DNA of 15,988 bases from Dehalococcoidia bacterium (GTDB taxonomy: Bacteria; Chloroflexota; Dehalococcoidia; Dehalococcoidales; E44-bin46), in the NCBI GenBank assembly GCA_004376105.1, contig SOKA01000009.1, positions 1-15,988 of the forward strand, written 5' to 3'. The position numbers were made by a program, and so were the translations under genes. How positions within the stretch are numbered: position 1 is the stretch's first letter; each line of letters opens with the position of its first letter. The notes under the pieces were generated by a model. That model ran no database searches. It had not been told where the DNA came from and saw only the letters and a list, made by a program, of their open reading frames with translations. Shown piece by piece: positions 1 to 6,683 of the stretch.

Positions 1-720
1 GCTTCATCACTGGGAGCTACATTAAGCAGGCCTGACAGTGGTAGCGGGACGGAAGGGACACCAACTCAAGCAGCAGTGTTAGCTAAATCAGATAGTGGTA
101 GTGGCTTTGATGCTCTTACATCTTTATTGGCAGCTTTAGCTAAATCAGAGACAGGTTCTGGCGCAGATGCCTATGTTGAGGTTGTAACAATAGAGCAAGA
201 ACTTTCCTCCTCTGATGTTGGAGCTGGTATAGATGCTCTGGCTGCTTTGAATATAGCACTAGTACAATCTGATGCTGGAACAGGTAGTGAAGCCTTACTA
301 TCCAGGTTACTTCATCACGCCGATAGCGGGCTTGGCGCCGATGCCTGCTTAACCTTATTAGCTACTTTAGCCAGAGCTGAAACCGGTTCCGGGTTAGACG
401 CCTTTACAGGTTTAATAACTGCCCTGGCTGCCAGTGAGACTGGCTTAGGTGTAGACAAGCTCCTGGGCAGGGGAATATCCCTGTTTGATGCCGGCTCAGG
501 CCTGGATGCAGCTACTTTATGTAAAGCTTTTTACTCCACCGATTGTGGTGTTGGACTTGAAGCTCTGGCTACTTTGCTGGCTCTAATCACCACCAGTGAG
601 ATAGGTTCAGGCTCGGAGAAGTTTAGAGCCAAAATTATGACCTCAGCTGGTGCCTACGATATGAAACTGCCTACCAAGATGGGACAGGCAGAAATACCAC
701 CCAAGGGGGTGAATTCATGA
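1..720 (+). CDS. Repeat-rich phage structural protein (partial at 5' end)
   Basis: The reading frame is open from base 1, so the gene starts to the left of the window; the GTG at 76 is only an internal valine. The visible 239 residues are built from 11 imperfect repeats of about 19 residues. Each has a turn of the form S-[DE]-x-G-x-G-x-[DE]-A-L followed by a hydrophobic Leu/Ala stretch such as TSLLAALA. A non-repeat tail of about 35 residues closes the protein and ends in IPPKGVNS. The glycine-acid turn resembles RTX-type GxGxDxL calcium loops, but the 19-residue period is not the 9-residue RTX period, so calcium binding is only a guess. The stop overlaps the ATG of the adaptor-like gene (ATGA), which implies translational coupling. 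I place it as a phage structural or tail protein from context; I do not recognise a named family. Confidence 0.75.
   Translation, partial: ASSLGATLSRPDSGSGTEGTPTQAAVLAKSDSGSGFDALTSLLAALAKSETGSGADAYVEVVTIEQELSSSDVGAGIDALAALNIALVQSDAGTGSEALLSRLLHHADSGLGADACLTLLATLARAETGSGLDAFTGLITALAASETGLGVDKLLGRGISLFDAGSGLDAATLCKAFYSTDCGVGLEALATLLALITTSEIGSGSEKFRAKIMTSAGAYDMKLPTKMGQAEIPPKGVNS
31..621 (+). repeat. Eleven tandem degenerate coding repeats, mostly 57 nt
   Basis: The first acidic codon of each unit falls at 34, 91, 148, 214, 271, 322, 379, 436, 487, 541 and 598. The intervals are 57, 57, 66, 57, 51, 57, 57, 51, 54 and 57 nt. All intervals are multiples of three, and six of ten are exactly 57 nt. 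Conservation is at protein level (acid-x-Gly-x-Gly-x-acid) while the DNA has drifted, so the repeats are old and kept by selection rather than recently amplified. Confidence 0.8.
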
Positions 721-1307
721 ATCTATCCGAGATGATAACTCTGGTAAGGCGCGACCTTAAGGATGAGGCCACTCCTTACCAGTGGTCAGATGACGAACTA
801 ACTAGGCATATCAGTCATGCGGTAAAGGAGCTATCAGAGAGGGTGCCACTGCCGGCTAAGGCTACCCTGCCTACAGTGAGCGGCTCCAGAGAAATAGATA
901 TCTCCAGCCTCACCGATAGGATTATGGTTCAAGCCGTAGAATATCCTGTAGATGAGTCCCCTGCCAAATATCAGCGCTTCTCCATCTGGGGGGATACCCT
1001 GACTATAATAAGCGGCAATGAGCCCAATGGCTCTAATTGCTATGTCTACTACGGAAAACTCCATACCCTTGACGCTAATGGCTCCACCATCCCTAGGAAA
1101 TATGAGGACTTAGTGGCTACCGGTGCCTGCGGTTATGCTGCTATTAGCTGGGCAGCCCTTTCCATAAACAAGGTCAATATCGGGGGAACAATGACCCCCA
1201 AGGAATACCGAACCTGGGGTAATGAGCGGCTGAGAATCTTTAAGGATGGGCTAAGCCGGCTGGGTAGGAGGCAGAGGATAAGAATCCAGCAGCTCTTTAT
1301 AGATTGA
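717..1307 (+). CDS. Phage head-tail adaptor/connector-like protein
   Basis: This 196-residue protein has the build of phage adaptor proteins that sit between portal and tail. Its N-terminus (MNLSEMITLVRRDLKDE...) is a helical segment with the W-S-D-D-E-L motif at about 23-28, typical of this group. A central beta region follows (about 45-110), then a C-terminal helical region rich in Arg/Lys that could contact DNA or the portal. It starts at an ATG overlapping the upstream stop by 4 nt, preceded by a strong purine-rich site (AAGGGGGTGA). The assignment to an adaptor (gp6/SU10-like) comes from pattern recognition of the N-terminal motif and from its place before tail genes; the exact family is not certain. 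Confidence 0.6.
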   Translation: MNLSEMITLVRRDLKDEATPYQWSDDELTRHISHAVKELSERVPLPAKATLPTVSGSREIDISSLTDRIMVQAVEYPVDESPAKYQRFSIWGDTLTIISGNEPNGSNCYVYYGKLHTLDANGSTIPRKYEDLVATGACGYAAISWAALSINKVNIGGTMTPKEYRTWGNERLRIFKDGLSRLGRRQRIRIQQLFID

Positions 1308-1319
1308 GCAGGGGTGTCT

Positions 1320-1340
1320 AAGAGGGGCTAAGCCCCTCTT
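1320..1340. repeat. Perfect GC-rich hairpin (inverted repeat)
   Basis: The arms AAGAGGGGC and GCCCCTCTT are perfect complements with a 3-nt TAA loop. The hairpin starts 13 nt after the adaptor stop codon. It is followed by CAATAAACTATTT rather than a T-run, so it is a poor intrinsic terminator. An RNA-stabilising 3' end or a mobile palindrome is as likely. Confidence 0.7.
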
Positions 1341-1352
1341 CAATAAACTATT

Positions 1353-1396
1353 TCCCCCTCTCCTTTGAAGGAGAGGGGGATAAAGGGGGTAAGGTA
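1353..1396. repeat. REP-like palindrome with G-rich tail
   Basis: An 11-bp perfect stem (TCCCCCTCTCC at 1353-1363 with GGAGAGGGGGA at 1370-1380) flanks a TTTGAA loop and is followed by ATAAAGGGGGTAAGGTAG. This layout (CCCTCTCC palindrome plus a GGGGGTgAGG tail) matches a class of dispersed intergenic palindromes I recall from many bacterial genomes. Only one copy is visible here. The G-rich tail sits directly before the ATG at 1400 and can serve as its ribosome binding site. Confidence 0.6.
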
Positions 1397-1399
1397 GAT

Positions 1400-1729
1400 A
1401 TGACTATAAAAGAGGGACTAAATAAGACCAAAGAGGGCTTGCCTAAGGAGGCATTTGCTATTGTCGGAGACCCGGAAGACCCTGAAACCTGGAAGCTACC
1501 CCATCATAAGAAGAGCATCTTTAGAGCCCTACGGGGCAAGCTTGATATCGAGGAAACAGTCGATTGGGCTCGGATGCCGGCTGCTGTAGCCGCTCTATCA
1601 CCAAGGGGTTACCGGGGGCAGAGGGTTGATGCCAGCCCTGAGCAAATACTGGCTGCTGCCAAGCACCTAGCTAACCACTACCGAAAAGCCGATAAGCCAT
1701 TGCCCGATATCCTGGCAGCTTTGGTATAG
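1400..1729 (+). CDS. Small phage-associated protein, unknown function
   Basis: This 109-residue soluble protein contains F-A-I-V-G-D-P-E-D-P-E-T-W-K-L-P-H-H near its N-terminus (about residues 19-36). That stretch is reminiscent of short domains accompanying phage prohead protease, scaffold or minor head proteins (F-A-x-V-x-D-P-x-x-x-x-W-x-L-P). A helical C-terminus follows, ending near HLANHYRKADKPLPDILAAL. The ATG is preceded by GGGGGTAAGG, which is the tail of the upstream palindrome. The motif suggests a phage origin, but I cannot assign an activity. Confidence 0.55.
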   Translation: MTIKEGLNKTKEGLPKEAFAIVGDPEDPETWKLPHHKKSIFRALRGKLDIEETVDWARMPAAVAALSPRGYRGQRVDASPEQILAAAKHLANHYRKADKPLPDILAALV

Positions 1730-1790
1730 ATAATAGGGAAAATACAAAGCTGCTTGTCGTGGTAAGAAGAGCAAGACATAGGGACTGAGA

Positions 1791-1988
1791 ATGAAAGACT
1801 GGTCAGACTTCATAAAGAGTCTCATTAGACCGTTTATCATCGTCTGGGGCTTTGTAGTCTATGGCATCTGTGTAATGAACGGGGTGGAGGTACCCCAACT
1901 ACTTGCCTACCTGATTACAGCCGTCATTATAGAATACTTCGGCGAGAGAGCAATCAAGAGGTTTAAGGCGAATGGAAGAGAAAAGTAA
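1791..1988 (+). CDS. Small membrane protein, holin-like candidate
   Basis: The 65 residues contain two likely membrane segments: about 12-29 (IRPFIIVWGFVVYGICVM) and about 35-50 (VPQLLAYLITAVIIEYF). A short charged N-terminus precedes them and a basic tail (ERAIKRFKANGREK) follows. Size, topology and position among tail genes fit a phage holin or holin-like protein, but no lysin gene is seen next to it. The basic C-terminal tail is common in holins. It overlaps the next gene by 17 nt. Identification rests on topology and context only. Confidence 0.5.
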   Translation: MKDWSDFIKSLIRPFIIVWGFVVYGICVMNGVEVPQLLAYLITAVIIEYFGERAIKRFKANGREK

Positions 1989-2175
1989 GGGATGGCTAGA
2001 GCGCCTCTATCGAGCCCTGTGGTCAAGAATAGGAGGCCGCCCCTGGACCTATATTATCCGGGATTCTTACCATAGCAAGCCGCTTCTCTGGCTTGCCCTA
2101 GCCACTGCTACCGGCATCCTGCTTGGCCATCTCTTCTGGGGAACGCCTTGGAGCCCAGGGCAGCTAGGGGATTAG
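1972..2175 (+). CDS. Small single-span membrane protein in phage cluster
   Basis: This 67-residue protein has a basic, aromatic N-terminal half (GWLERLYRALWSRIGGR) and one membrane segment at about 39-57 (LLWLALATATGILLGHLFW). The start ATG lies inside the end of the holin-like gene (17-nt overlap) with AAGGCGA just upstream, so the two are probably translated together. A pair of tiny overlapping membrane genes beside tail genes suggests a holin/antiholin or holin/spanin-like pair. That is inference; no family was recognised. Confidence 0.45.
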   Translation: MEEKSKGWLERLYRALWSRIGGRPWTYIIRDSYHSKPLLWLALATATGILLGHLFWGTPWSPGQLGD

Positions 2176-2202
2176 TGTGGTATTTGTATGGAGACAACTT
2201 AA

Positions 2203-4206
2203 ATGAGAAGTTTATCGTCAACACTGCTAACTGCTCAGAAGGAAGCTAGCCGCGTCCCCTATGTTAGGGTTGAAGCCAAGAATAAAACTGCTGGCATCGT
2301 CAGGTTAAACTGGACAAGGCTATACACCGGTTCTGAGGCTGATTACTTCCACGCCGTAACCATCCCCGATGATGGCTCTCTCATTAGGGTCAGGCTTACT
2401 CCTCGGGTCGACTCCAGGAAGCTCTATCGGCAAAGGGTGGCTAACCCCAGCCCAGAATCAGACTTCAGCCAGTGGACATACTGTAACCAGTATAATGCCG
2501 TTATTGTGACCTGCTGCTCCCTGGGAGCTGAGGTCAGTATTTTTTGGATAAAGAGCGACCAGGGAATTTACCGATTAAAAAGCACCGACTCCGGGGTAAC
2601 CTTTGGAAGTCCTGAGCTTATTGATTATTCCCCAACCACAGCTATCTATGGCATAGCTGCTGATTATAAGCCAAATGGTGACCTCGCCCTATTCTTTGCT
2701 GACCAGACAACCCTCTATGTTAAGAAGTATGTAAGCGGTAACTGGCAGAATAAAGTCGCCTGGGATAAAACCACCGGTGATTTATCCGGAGTGGCTGCTG
2801 TCTATGATGGCGACTGGAATCTCTTTATTACCGGGAAGGACTCAGAGGGCAACTTTAAACTGTGGTCACTTGTCTATGGCGATGGTCACGATATAGCTGC
2901 TGGCACCTGGTCAGAGCTGAAGCAATTTGCCTCAGCCTCATCAGACGGTAACTTTGAATACCACAGGGCATTCATGGATAAGCCAGATGTCTATCGGTGT
3001 TTCTTTACCGAGAGGTTTACCGGCACCAAAGCCTATAACCGCCCCTTCTGGTCACACTCTGTCCTTGACACCAACTTCATTGATAATCTGTGGCATGAGC
3101 CAGTGCCGTTTAATCTATCAAGTGAGTATGGATTAGCCATAGCCCATCACGGCAACTATTGCTGGTTGTCAAATCCTAGTGGCGTATGGAGGGCAAAGCT
3201 CACCGAGGAGAGCCTTGATTTAACCGCCAATGTGCTCTCTTTGAGGCAGGAGCTCACCAAAGAGGAAGGCAGGTTAATAGTCGAGCTAAACAATAGCCAT
3301 GGGCAGTATGCCTCACCGGGAGAAGGAGAGCTTGAAGTCCTTGATATAGGTTGTCAGTTAGAGGTCAGCCCTGGCTATATTACCTCCCAAGGAAATGAGA
3401 TTAGCTCAGGTCTTGCTTTTTGGGTTGATGCCTATGAGCATACCAGCTCTGGCGGTAAGGCCAGTCTTATTCTATATGCCTCAGATGGCTGGAACTTGAT
3501 TGAAAATTGGAGAGCCAGGCACCAGTTCCGATGGAATAAGGGGAGCGATGAGATGTGTGTTAAGGCTCTTCTCGCCTTCGTGCTGGCTAGAGTTGGGATA
3601 AAGCTTGAGGTTAAATCTCAGTCATCGGTTATAACTAGCTACTACCCTGATTTCACCATCCATCCCAATAATAAGGGAGATATGGTCATCAGAAAACTAG
3701 TCTCCTTCATTCCCGATGTAGTGTTTATCGAAGGCAATAAAGCCTATATAGTGAATCCTTGCCCCTCTGACAATTCAGTTTATTCCTATGGTTTAGCCCA
3801 CCCCGTATTCGAGGGAGGATACCGGAGGAGGGCCTGGGAGCTTAATCGTGTTCAGGTCGAGGGCTACGACCCGGTAAACGGTGAGCCAGTAGTTGTCGAT
3901 TCCTTCTCTTGGACTCAGATAACCAGGCTCTATGATAGGCTGAGCCAACTTGAGGACAGGAATATAGATAGCGTGTCTAAAGCCGAACAGAGAGGAGAGG
4001 CCTATTTAAGACAAGCCGAGATAGAATCAGCCAGCGGTGCTATTCGAATCCCCCCCAATTGCGGACAGCAGCTATATGATGTCATTGACATAACCGATAG
4101 CCGGGCTGGGCTCAGTGATGAGAAGAAGAGGGTGCTCGGGCTAATTCTACTTTATAATCCACGCCATGGGGAATATGAGGAGCGGTTGTTGCTGGGGGCG
4201 GTATAG
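2203..4206 (+). CDS. Phage tail/baseplate hub-like protein with inserted beta-propeller-like region
   Basis: The 667-residue protein appears to have three parts. Residues 1-85 are a beta-rich start (VPYVRVEAKNKTAGIVRLNW) typical of tail proteins. Residues about 90-340 look like a propeller: beta-strand/turn repeats rich in W, Y, F and D, with a clear Asp-box S-T-D-S-G-V-T-F at 127-134. Residues about 345-667 resemble a tail hub or baseplate domain, with short beta strands (DIGCQLEVSPGY, FWVDAYEH), a segment K-L-V-S-F-I-P-D-V-V-F, and a C-terminal barrel-like end (IPPNCGQQLYDVIDITD...). The insert could bind a surface glycan or receptor. It lies between membrane proteins and a small beta-rich protein. 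Phage tail origin is fairly safe; the domain limits are estimated by eye. Confidence 0.6.
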   Translation: MRSLSSTLLTAQKEASRVPYVRVEAKNKTAGIVRLNWTRLYTGSEADYFHAVTIPDDGSLIRVRLTPRVDSRKLYRQRVANPSPESDFSQWTYCNQYNAVIVTCCSLGAEVSIFWIKSDQGIYRLKSTDSGVTFGSPELIDYSPTTAIYGIAADYKPNGDLALFFADQTTLYVKKYVSGNWQNKVAWDKTTGDLSGVAAVYDGDWNLFITGKDSEGNFKLWSLVYGDGHDIAAGTWSELKQFASASSDGNFEYHRAFMDKPDVYRCFFTERFTGTKAYNRPFWSHSVLDTNFIDNLWHEPVPFNLSSEYGLAIAHHGNYCWLSNPSGVWRAKLTEESLDLTANVLSLRQELTKEEGRLIVELNNSHGQYASPGEGELEVLDIGCQLEVSPGYITSQGNEISSGLAFWVDAYEHTSSGGKASLILYASDGWNLIENWRARHQFRWNKGSDEMCVKALLAFVLARVGIKLEVKSQSSVITSYYPDFTIHPNNKGDMVIRKLVSFIPDVVFIEGNKAYIVNPCPSDNSVYSYGLAHPVFEGGYRRRAWELNRVQVEGYDPVNGEPVVVDSFSWTQITRLYDRLSQLEDRNIDSVSKAEQRGEAYLRQAEIESASGAIRIPPNCGQQLYDVIDITDSRAGLSDEKKRVLGLILLYNPRHGEYEERLLLGAV

Positions 4207-4230
4207 AAATTTGAAGGAGGTTTAGACGAA

Positions 4231-4443
4231 ATGAGCCTGAGGAAAGCAGTATTAAAGAGTTTCGACCCTGGTGACTACACTGCCACTATCCAGCTATCTG
4301 GCAGCCAAAAGGTTTACCTGGAGGGTATTGCTGTGGCTCGAAACCTGCCAGCGGCAGAGATGGCTGTGGGTAGAAAGTTAGCGGTTATTTTCTTTGATGA
4401 GCATAATGCTAGAGAGGCAGTAGTAGTAGCCATTTATACCTAA
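4231..4443 (+). CDS. Small beta-barrel (OB-like) phage protein
   Basis: The 70 residues alternate hydrophobic and polar positions as in a five-strand barrel: AVLKSFDPGDYTATIQL, QKVYLEGIAVARNL, RKLAVIFFDE and EAVVVAIYT. This resembles small OB-fold proteins or gp5/spike-type N-terminal barrels that follow tail hub genes. A near-perfect ribosome binding site (AAGGAGGT) lies 9 nt before the ATG, the strongest in this cluster, which fits a protein made in high copy. It is the last gene of the phage-like run; the next ORF is on the opposite strand. The function as a tail component is inferred from fold pattern and position. Confidence 0.5.
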   Translation: MSLRKAVLKSFDPGDYTATIQLSGSQKVYLEGIAVARNLPAAEMAVGRKLAVIFFDEHNAREAVVVAIYT

Positions 4444-4458
4444 GGGCTTAACCAAACC

Positions 4459-4763
4459 TCAAGCCGGGATTACAATACTTACGCCGTTCATTCTAAACTT
4501 CAGGTAGCAAGCATCATCACCACCTTGGTATAAACAATACCCATGAAGATGATTCTAAACTTTGTCACCCTAGTCCTCTCTTTACTCCAGTTATCTATAC
4601 CTACATCGCCATTTTCCTACAACATTTAGACCTGGAGCTGGTGAAGGTAATTCAGGGTTTGAGGCAACAGCTTCCGGAGGGGGTGGTAGGGGTTGAACTG
4701 GGGTTTCCTGTACTTTGCCACATCCAGAACCTATAACCATAAGAACTAGGACCGCCAGATGTC
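4459..4763 (-). pseudogene. Decayed lipoprotein gene
   Basis: Read on the minus strand, one frame gives a lipoprotein-like start: a hydrophobic run (HLAVLVLMVIGSGCG), a Cys at the expected place, and a Pro-rich linker (QPLPPPPEAVASNPELPSPA) down to NVVGKWRCRYR at about 4580. Four in-frame stops follow. The same frame then opens again near 4554 to give a plausible C-terminus (YQGGDDACYLKFRMNGVSI...) ending at a stop at 4459-4461. The stretch between is open in another frame (DNWSKERTRVTKF), so a pair of compensating frameshifts would explain it. No ATG, GTG or TTG start is available before the hydrophobic run, which abuts the repressor stop. I read this as a broken gene. This 320-bp stretch holds nothing else I can support. 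Confidence 0.45.
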
Positions 4764-5153
4764 TTACTCTTTGGTCATGCCCCGGGCAATGCTCTTCAAG
4801 AGGCTAAGGATTCCAATGACCGCCCGCTGCACATCAACCGGCTCTTGCGATAACACCTTGGCAACATAAGGATCCAATCGCCCACCAATATAGGATGGAC
4901 CCTCCTCAGCTAGTCTAGGGGAAGAGGCAGACAGGTAACCAGCTAGAGCAAATAGCTCATTCTCCTCAAAGCCTAAAGGTTTGGCCATCCTCTGCAGAAT
5001 CCGGGCTGAGGGAAAACGCTCTCCTCTCTCTATACGGCCTAGATGTGAGGAGGATACTCCTGACCTATTTGCCAACTCCACCAACGTCAGCGACATCATA
5101 ACCCTCTGCCGCCTGAGCATCTCGCCTAAATCACTCCCGTTATTACTGTCCAT
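4764..5153 (-). CDS. XRE-family helix-turn-helix transcriptional regulator (phage-repressor type)
   Basis: The 129-residue protein carries a clear XRE/Cro-CI helix-turn-helix at about residues 9-68. It has L-G-E-M-L-R-R-Q-R, then the recognition region ELANRSGVSSSHLGRIERGER, then PSARILQRMAKPLGFEENEL. The C-terminal 60 residues are helical and probably dimerise (VLSQEPVDVQRAVIGILSLLKSIA); there is no S24 peptidase, so induction by RecA cleavage is not expected. It sits next to the phage tail genes on the opposite strand and diverges from the FAD dehydrogenase, so it may control the prophage or its own divergent region. Its promoter puts transcription start within a few bases of the ATG, and there is no Shine-Dalgarno site. 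Confidence 0.85.
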   Translation of the reverse strand: MDSNNGSDLGEMLRRQRVMMSLTLVELANRSGVSSSHLGRIERGERFPSARILQRMAKPLGFEENELFALAGYLSASSPRLAEEGPSYIGGRLDPYVAKVLSQEPVDVQRAVIGILSLLKSIARGMTKE

Positions 5154-5161
5154 AATTGGGC

Positions 5162-5190
5162 ATCATAATTCGCCAAATGGCAAAAGTCAA
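5162..5190 (-). promoter_or_regulatory. Sigma70-type promoter of the XRE regulator
   Basis: On the minus strand TTGACT (5185-5190) and TATGAT (5162-5167) are separated by 17 bp, each one mismatch from consensus. The predicted start is about 5154-5157, just before the ATG at 5153, which gives a leader of about 1-4 nt. Confidence 0.7.
5172..5181. promoter_or_regulatory. Candidate operator in the promoter spacer
   Basis: The sequence GCCAAATGGC has inverted arms GCCA/TGGC around two central bases and lies between the -35 and -10 boxes of the XRE gene promoter. Its position would let the regulator repress its own gene. Only one half-site pair is seen, so this is a guess from position. Confidence 0.35.
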
Positions 5191-5281
5191 ATCTTACTTA
5201 AGTTTGTATCCACTCCCATCTTAGCCTGCTGAAATTAAATGTCTATAAAAATAGGGTTAAGATTTCATTAATATCTATTCC

Positions 5282-5309
5282 TTGACGGCTAAAGCTAAGG
5301 GGTTATACA
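5282..5309 (+). promoter_or_regulatory. Sigma70-type promoter for the FAD dehydrogenase operon
   Basis: TTGACG (5282-5287), a 16-bp spacer and TATACA (5304-5309) lie upstream of the ATG at 5340. They predict a start near 5316 and a 5' leader of roughly 24 nt. The ribosome binding site is weak (GGCTGAAG). Confidence 0.5.
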
Positions 5310-5339
5310 ATGGCACTTAGGCACCCAGGCTGAAGTAAA

Positions 5340-6683
5340 ATGGCTAAGAAATACGATGTCATCATTGTGGGCGGTGGTCCAGCAGGTATCTTTGCCGCTT
5401 TAGAGCTGTCTCAGGCATCCGACCTTAATATCTTACTTATAGAGAAAGGGAAGGATATTGATAAACGCACCAATCTGGTTTGTGGTTTAGGTGGGGCTGG
5501 CGCTTTCAGTGATGGTAAGCTAACACTAACACCACAAGTAGGCGGTCGGCTTCGAGATTATCTCGGGGAGACTGATACTGAAGCCCTGATTAAGTACGTT
5601 GATAACATATACCTCAAGTTTGGCGCTCCTAATAAGCTCTACGGGACAGGGGACGAGGTTGATGACATACGTCACCGGGCTTCTCTGGTAGAATTACGCT
5701 TGACACCAGTGCCTCTTCGTCACTTAGGCACTGAGCGTTGCCGCTCGGTGCTCAAGGCTATGCGGGATCACCTTATTTCACGCTTGGAATTTAAGCTTGA
5801 GGTAATGGCTTCCACAGTCATTGTTGATAATGATGAGGTTAAGGGTATTGAAACTGAGACAGGGGACAGGTTTGACTGCCACTATCTGATTTTAGCTCCA
5901 GGCAGGGAGGGGGCGGATTGGTTATCTAAAGAAGCTAAACGACTTAATCTAACAACACATAATAACCCTGTTGATGTTGGGGTTAGGGTGGAGGTGCCAG
6001 TGGCAGTGATGGAGGAGTTGACCAGTGTGCTATATGAGGCAAAACTGGAGTTCCTGTCAAAGAGCTTTGATGACCGGATTAGAACATTCTGCATGTGTCC
6101 TGCTGGTGAGGTCACTATGGAGACTACCGGTGGTTGCGATCCGGTAATCACGGTTAACGGGCATAGCTATGCCAATCGTAGGAGTAACAACACTAATTTT
6201 GCCCTGTTGGTGAGCACAACTTTCACTGAGCCATTTCGGGAGCCTATTGCCTATGGTAAATACCTGGCTAGACTAGCTAATATCCTTAGTGGTGGGGTGC
6301 TGGTGCAGCGCCTGGGTGACCTGATGGAGGGTCACCGTTCTACCCCAGCTCGCATTGAGCGGGGCTTAGTTCAGCCTACCTTGAAGAGTGCTACCCCTGG
6401 TGACCTTAGCTTTGTCCTTCCCTATCGTCACCTTACCGGGCTTATGGAGATGCTTCAGGCGATGGATAAGCTGGCTCCAAGGGTTGCTTCCAGCCACACC
6501 TTGCTTTATGGGGTTGAGGTTAAATTCTATTCTTGCCAGCTTCAACTTAGTCCTAGCCTGGAGACCGAGGTCAGCAATATGTTTGCTACTGGTGATGGCG
6601 CTGGTGTTAGTCGTGGTTTAATCCAGGCATCAGCTTCTGGTATAGTGGCGGCTCGTGAGATATTAAGGAGAAGTGGATATTAG
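5340..6683 (+). CDS. FAD-dependent dehydrogenase, COG2509-like
   Basis: This 447-residue flavoprotein has an N-terminal Rossmann motif G-G-G-P-A-G at 11-16 and the ribose-binding acid E35 (LLIEKG). The signature C-G-L-G-G-A-G-A-F-S-D-G-K-L at about 48-61 is what I associate with COG2509. A C-terminal FAD contact follows: A-T-G-D-G-A-G-V-S-R-G-L-I-Q-A-S-A-S-G (about 419-437). Length is normal for the group. The substrate is not known; members are annotated only as uncharacterised FAD-dependent dehydrogenases. No signal peptide or membrane segment is seen, so it is cytosolic. Its 3' end overlaps the GTG start of the DUF429 gene by 11 nt, so the two are probably co-translated. The start choice is secure, because the Rossmann fold begins immediately after MAKKYD. 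Confidence 0.88.
   Translation: MAKKYDVIIVGGGPAGIFAALELSQASDLNILLIEKGKDIDKRTNLVCGLGGAGAFSDGKLTLTPQVGGRLRDYLGETDTEALIKYVDNIYLKFGAPNKLYGTGDEVDDIRHRASLVELRLTPVPLRHLGTERCRSVLKAMRDHLISRLEFKLEVMASTVIVDNDEVKGIETETGDRFDCHYLILAPGREGADWLSKEAKRLNLTTHNNPVDVGVRVEVPVAVMEELTSVLYEAKLEFLSKSFDDRIRTFCMCPAGEVTMETTGGCDPVITVNGHSYANRRSNNTNFALLVSTTFTEPFREPIAYGKYLARLANILSGGVLVQRLGDLMEGHRSTPARIERGLVQPTLKSATPGDLSFVLPYRHLTGLMEMLQAMDKLAPRVASSHTLLYGVEVKFYSCQLQLSPSLETEVSNMFATGDGAGVSRGLIQASASGIVAAREILRRSGY

Noticed and set aside
31..621. CRISPR-like array in the 57-nt repeats
   Set aside because: The units are in frame, conserved at protein level only, and lie inside a coding region with no constant repeat or spacers.
1320..1340. 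Intrinsic terminator after the adaptor-like gene
   Set aside because: The stem is strong but no T-run follows on either strand; kept as a plain hairpin.
4490..4562. Direct repeat ATTCTAAACTT at 4490-4500 and 4552-4562 as an attachment site
   Set aside because: It is short, the copies are only 62 bp apart, and both lie inside the decayed lipoprotein gene; nothing links them to integration.
4981..5232. Plus-strand ORF over the XRE regulator
   Set aside because: It is the antisense shadow of a clear helix-turn-helix gene and has no family-like pattern.
6673..6683. Frameshifted fusion of the flavoprotein and DUF429 gene
   Set aside because: Both proteins are complete for their families with their own start and stop; a simple 11-nt overlap explains it.
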